Assembly (NCBI GenBank): GCA_028292145.1
Contig: JAQGMX010000284.1
Span: forward strand, 1 to 8,944
DNA from: Variovorax sp.
Lineage (GTDB): Bacteria; Pseudomonadota; Gammaproteobacteria; Burkholderiales; Burkholderiaceae_C
Reading direction: 5' to 3'
Length of the DNA: 8,944 nt
Of the stretch, positions 6,800-8,944 are shown piece after piece. The position numbers and the translations under genes were made by a program. Under the pieces are notes generated by a model that did no database searches, was not told the DNA's origin, and saw only the letters and a list, made by a program, of their open reading frames with translations. Each line of letters starts with the position of its first letter. The first letter of the stretch is position 1.

Positions 6800-7795
6800 T
6801 TAATCCACCGTGACCCCGGCATCCTTCACCAGCTTGCCCAAACGTTCCGAATCTGCTCGGATCAGCTTGCCGAAGCTCTCGGCCGTCCCTGCGACGACCG
6901 GCGTGCCGATCGCTTCCCAGCGCGTGCGGAAGGCGGGGTCCTGGAAGATCGCGAGGACGGTCGCGTTCAGCTTGTCGACGATCGGCTGTGGCGTACCGGC
7001 GCGCACGGCGATGCCGTGCCAGGCCGTGATCTCATAACCGCTCACGCCGGCTTCGGACATGGTCGCGACCTGCGGCAATGTCGGGCTGCGCTGCGGCGAA
7101 GTCACGGCCAGCGGCACCAGCTTGCCGGTGGTCAGGTAAGGCAGTGAGCTGCCCAGGATGTCGAACATCACGTTGACCTGGCCGCCGAGCAGATCGTTCA
7201 GCGCCGGTCCTGCGCCGCGGTACGGGATGTGCTTGATCTGCGTCTGCGCGATGGTGTTGAACAGCTCGCCCGCCAGATGCTGCGGCGTGCCGTTGCCGGC
7301 CGATGCGTAGCTGAGCGGCACCTTGCCCGCCTTGGCCAGCGCGATCAGTTCCTTCACCGTCTTGATGCCCAGGGACGGATGCACTTCCAGCACCAGCGGG
7401 AAAGCCGACAACTGCACCACCGGCACCAGGTCTTTCATCGGCTCGAACGGCATGCTCCGGTACAACGACGGGTTGACGGCCATCGGGCCGCTGGCCGCGA
7501 GCAACAGCGTGTGGCCGTCGGCCGGTTGCTGGCGCGCAACCTCCGCGCTGCCGAGATTGCCGCCCGCACCGCCCTTGTTGTCGACGATGACCGTGCCGCC
7601 GAGGCGCTTCTGCAGTTCGGGCGCCAGCATGCGCGCCATCAGGTCGGTCGGGCCGCCGGGCGGGTAGGGCACGACGAAGCGGATGTTCTTCGACGGGTAG
7701 GCCGCCGGTTGCGCGAGCGCCGTGCCGAGCGTGCCGAACGCGGCCAGCGGCAGCAGGGCGGCTGCGAATGCACGGGTGAGTTGTCTTCTTTGCAT
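6800..7795 (-). CDS. Bug/TctC-family periplasmic substrate-binding protein of the catabolic operon
   Basis: This is a 331-residue periplasmic binding protein of the Bug/TctC family. The signal peptide (MQRRQ, then Ala/Leu-rich) probably ends at ALA, residue 28. The first ligand loop PYPPGGPTD (43-51) and NKGGAGG (73-79) are present, followed by HIPYRGAGPALNDLLGGQVN and the usual C-terminal lobe. The frame stays open upstream to 7993, but ATG 7795 is chosen because AAGGAG (7810-7805) lies nine bases before it and the signal peptide begins there. It is 40 bases downstream of the BKACE gene on the same strand, so it is likely the last gene of that operon and probably binds that pathway's substrate, a beta-hydroxy or beta-keto acid. 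No TctA/TctB partner is in the window. It is clearly divergent from the plus-strand Bug protein, so the two are not a recent duplication. Confidence 0.93.
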   Translation of the reverse strand: MQRRQLTRAFAAALLPLAAFGTLGTALAQPAAYPSKNIRFVVPYPPGGPTDLMARMLAPELQKRLGGTVIVDNKGGAGGNLGSAEVARQQPADGHTLLLAASGPMAVNPSLYRSMPFEPMKDLVPVVQLSAFPLVLEVHPSLGIKTVKELIALAKAGKVPLSYASAGNGTPQHLAGELFNTIAQTQIKHIPYRGAGPALNDLLGGQVNVMFDILGSSLPYLTTGKLVPLAVTSPQRSPTLPQVATMSEAGVSGYEITAWHGIAVRAGTPQPIVDKLNATVLAIFQDPAFRTRWEAIGTPVVAGTAESFGKLIRADSERLGKLVKDAGVTVD

Positions 7796-7804
7796 GGTGC
7801 CTGT

Positions 7805-7810
7805 CTCCTT
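7805..7810 (-). promoter_or_regulatory. Shine-Dalgarno fixing the start of the minus-strand Bug gene
   Basis: The minus strand reads AAGGAG nine bases before ATG 7795. It rules out the longer in-frame readings that would run into the end of the BKACE gene and hide the signal peptide. Confidence 0.8.
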
Positions 7811-7835
7811 GTAGGTTGTTATTCGTATGTGTCGT

Positions 7836-8672
7836 TCAGCGGCCGCCGAAGCGTTGCCGAATGTCTGCGCCGGTGGCGAGCGGGCGTCCAAGCGCCGCGG
7901 CGGCTTCCGCTGCCTGCCGCACCAGCGCGCTGTTGTCTGGCGCGACGCTGCCGTCCTTGCACAGCAGGTTGTTCTCGAAGCCGACGCGCGCATGGCCGCC
8001 GAGCGCCGCCGCCGCGGTGATGCAGGCGTTCTCGGTCGCGCCGAAAGCGCAGACGGCCCACGGCTCCGAGCCTTCCTGCGCGGTCAGGAAAGGCACCAGA
8101 TCGCGTGGATTGGATTGCTGTCCGGCGGTGTAGCGGCCCAGCACGAACAGCAGGAACCACGGCGCGTCGGGCACGACACCGGCTGTGCGCAATGCGTTCC
8201 AGCGCTTCACATCCGCCGCGTCGTACAGGATGACCTGCACCATCACCCGCTCGCGGGCCAGCCAGCCGAAGAATTCCTGCAGGCCGGCTTCGCCGATCTC
8301 CGGCTTGTCGATCTCGCGCAGGCCGATGGAAACAGCCTCGGGACGCAGCGCCCGCACCATCGCGATCTGCGCCGGCGCCTGGTAACGGCCGGCGGCTTCG
8401 CTCGTCACCTGAAGCACCATGTCGTCGCCGACCGCGCGGCGCACGACCTGCAGCGCTTGGCGATAGCCCTCGGCGTCCAGGCTGTGGCGACCGTCGGGCT
8501 CGCGGATGTGCATGTGCAGCATCGCGGCGCCGGCGTCGCGGCAGGCTTTGGCCGTGGCGGCGAGCGTCTCGGACGTGATCGGCAAGGCGCGGTGGTCCGA
8601 CGGCTGCTTGTAGGCGCCGTTGGGCGCGACGGTGACGATCAGCGGATCGGCGATAGGGTTTGTTGTCGTCAT
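7836..8672 (-). CDS. BKACE-family beta-keto acid cleavage enzyme (DUF849)
   Basis: This is a 278-residue cytoplasmic zinc enzyme of the BKACE (DUF849, 3-keto-5-aminohexanoate cleavage) family. Members condense a beta-keto acid with acetyl-CoA and split it to acetoacetate plus a new acyl-CoA. The family signatures are APNGA (16-20), the zinc-ligand motif HMHIRE with H53 and H55, and RVGFENN with R229 and E233, the probable third zinc ligand. The residue after E233 is Asn where, as I recall, the studied Kce enzyme has a catalytic Asp. Length is typical. The start ATG overlaps the stop of the upstream dehydrogenase gene as ATGA, with no strong Shine-Dalgarno, so translation is probably coupled. 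With a dehydrogenase before it and a binding protein after it, it likely handles the keto acid made by that dehydrogenase. Carnitine-type degradation has the same logic, but the substrate cannot be read from the sequence. Confidence 0.92.
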   Translation of the reverse strand: MTTTNPIADPLIVTVAPNGAYKQPSDHRALPITSETLAATAKACRDAGAAMLHMHIREPDGRHSLDAEGYRQALQVVRRAVGDDMVLQVTSEAAGRYQAPAQIAMVRALRPEAVSIGLREIDKPEIGEAGLQEFFGWLARERVMVQVILYDAADVKRWNALRTAGVVPDAPWFLLFVLGRYTAGQQSNPRDLVPFLTAQEGSEPWAVCAFGATENACITAAAALGGHARVGFENNLLCKDGSVAPDNSALVRQAAEAAAALGRPLATGADIRQRFGGR

Positions 8673-8944
8673 TGGGGAAGATCGCTTCGGTCGATGGAAG
8701 GCAGTTCGGGGGCCAGCAGCGCGAGGCCATGGCGCAGCAGCGCGTCGTAGCGCGCGCGCTCGGCGATGCGCTTGTCATCAGGCCAGTCGTAGAAACCCCG
8801 GCCGGTCTTCATGCCGAGATCGCCGCGCGCGACGCGGTCGCTCAGCGCGCGGGCCGGCTCGGCGGTGTTGGAAAGCGTCGGGTACATGGTCGCGGCGGCG
8901 GCGCAATGCACGTCGATGCCCGCATGGTCGCGCTGCATCACCGG
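8669..8944 (-). CDS. 3-hydroxyacyl-CoA dehydrogenase family protein, C-terminal end only
   Basis: Only the last 91 residues lie in the window; the NAD-binding domain and start codon are beyond the right edge. The visible part is the end of the C-terminal domain of the L-3-hydroxyacyl-CoA dehydrogenase family, marked by AGIDVH near its start and by LGMKTGRGFYDW (bases 8818-8783), a family hallmark. The family oxidises 3-hydroxy groups of acyl-CoA esters or of free acids with NAD+; carnitine and L-gulonate dehydrogenases belong to the free-acid branch. Coupling to a BKACE gene by a 4-base overlap favours a free beta-hydroxy acid as substrate, since BKACE uses the free keto acid. That is inference from context; the specificity-determining part is not visible. 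Confidence 0.88.
   Translation of the reverse strand, partial: PVMQRDHAGIDVHCAAAATMYPTLSNTAEPARALSDRVARGDLGMKTGRGFYDWPDDKRIAERARYDALLRHGLALLAPELPSIDRSDLPQ

Noticed and set aside
7796..7993. N-terminally extended version of the minus-strand Bug protein
   Set aside because: The extension overlaps the BKACE coding region, is Arg-rich and would bury the signal peptide; AAGGAG supports ATG 7795.
7827..8750. Plus-strand open frame of 307 codons opposite the BKACE gene
   Set aside because: Antisense shadow of a clearly conserved enzyme, with low-complexity Arg/Gly/Ala composition.
1..8944. CRISPR arrays, tRNA or rRNA genes, insertion sequences
   Set aside because: None is visible: no regularly spaced repeats, no cloverleaf with a CCA-type end and no transposase motif on either strand.

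Overview
The window is GC-rich and looks like a piece of a Burkholderiales chromosome (Alcaligenaceae, Comamonadaceae or relatives). The main clue is two separate periplasmic tripartite-tricarboxylate-type (Bug/TctC) binding proteins, a family hugely expanded in that order. A BKACE (DUF849) plus 3-hydroxyacyl-CoA dehydrogenase catabolic pair and a divergent UvrA-type protein fit the same setting. Species cannot be named from the sequence alone.

Layout. (1) 1-2673, plus strand: the C-terminal 890 residues of a UvrA-family ATPase, open at the left edge; it may be the second half of a tandem double-length UvrA. (2) 2860-3834, plus: an orphan Bug-type binding protein with a signal peptide, followed by a small terminator-like hairpin. 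(3) 3941-6799, plus: two uncharacterised, mutually homologous genes, 3 bases apart. The first is visibly poorer in GC than its surroundings and uses codons rare in such genomes. A long hairpin that buries the Shine-Dalgarno sequence and ends in six T abuts its start codon. (4) 6800-8944, minus: an operon read right to left with the C-terminal end of a 3-hydroxyacyl-CoA dehydrogenase, a beta-keto acid cleavage enzyme (4-base ATGA overlap) and a second Bug-type binding protein (40-base gap). The stop codons of regions 3 and 4 abut without a single spare base.

How it fits together. The minus-strand operon reads as uptake and degradation of an unidentified beta-hydroxy acid: capture in the periplasm, oxidation to the beta-keto acid, then acetyl-CoA-dependent cleavage. 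UvrA and the first Bug protein have no visible link to it. The most unusual part is the paralogous pair. Each protein has a Ser/Thr/Pro-rich N-terminus nearly free of acidic residues and free of leucine, a conserved two-part core, and a Pro/Ala-rich tail carrying KRQR at residues 412-415 in both. This resembles secreted effectors with a nuclear-localisation-like motif, but no secretion system or known effector domain is visible, so that role is a hypothesis.
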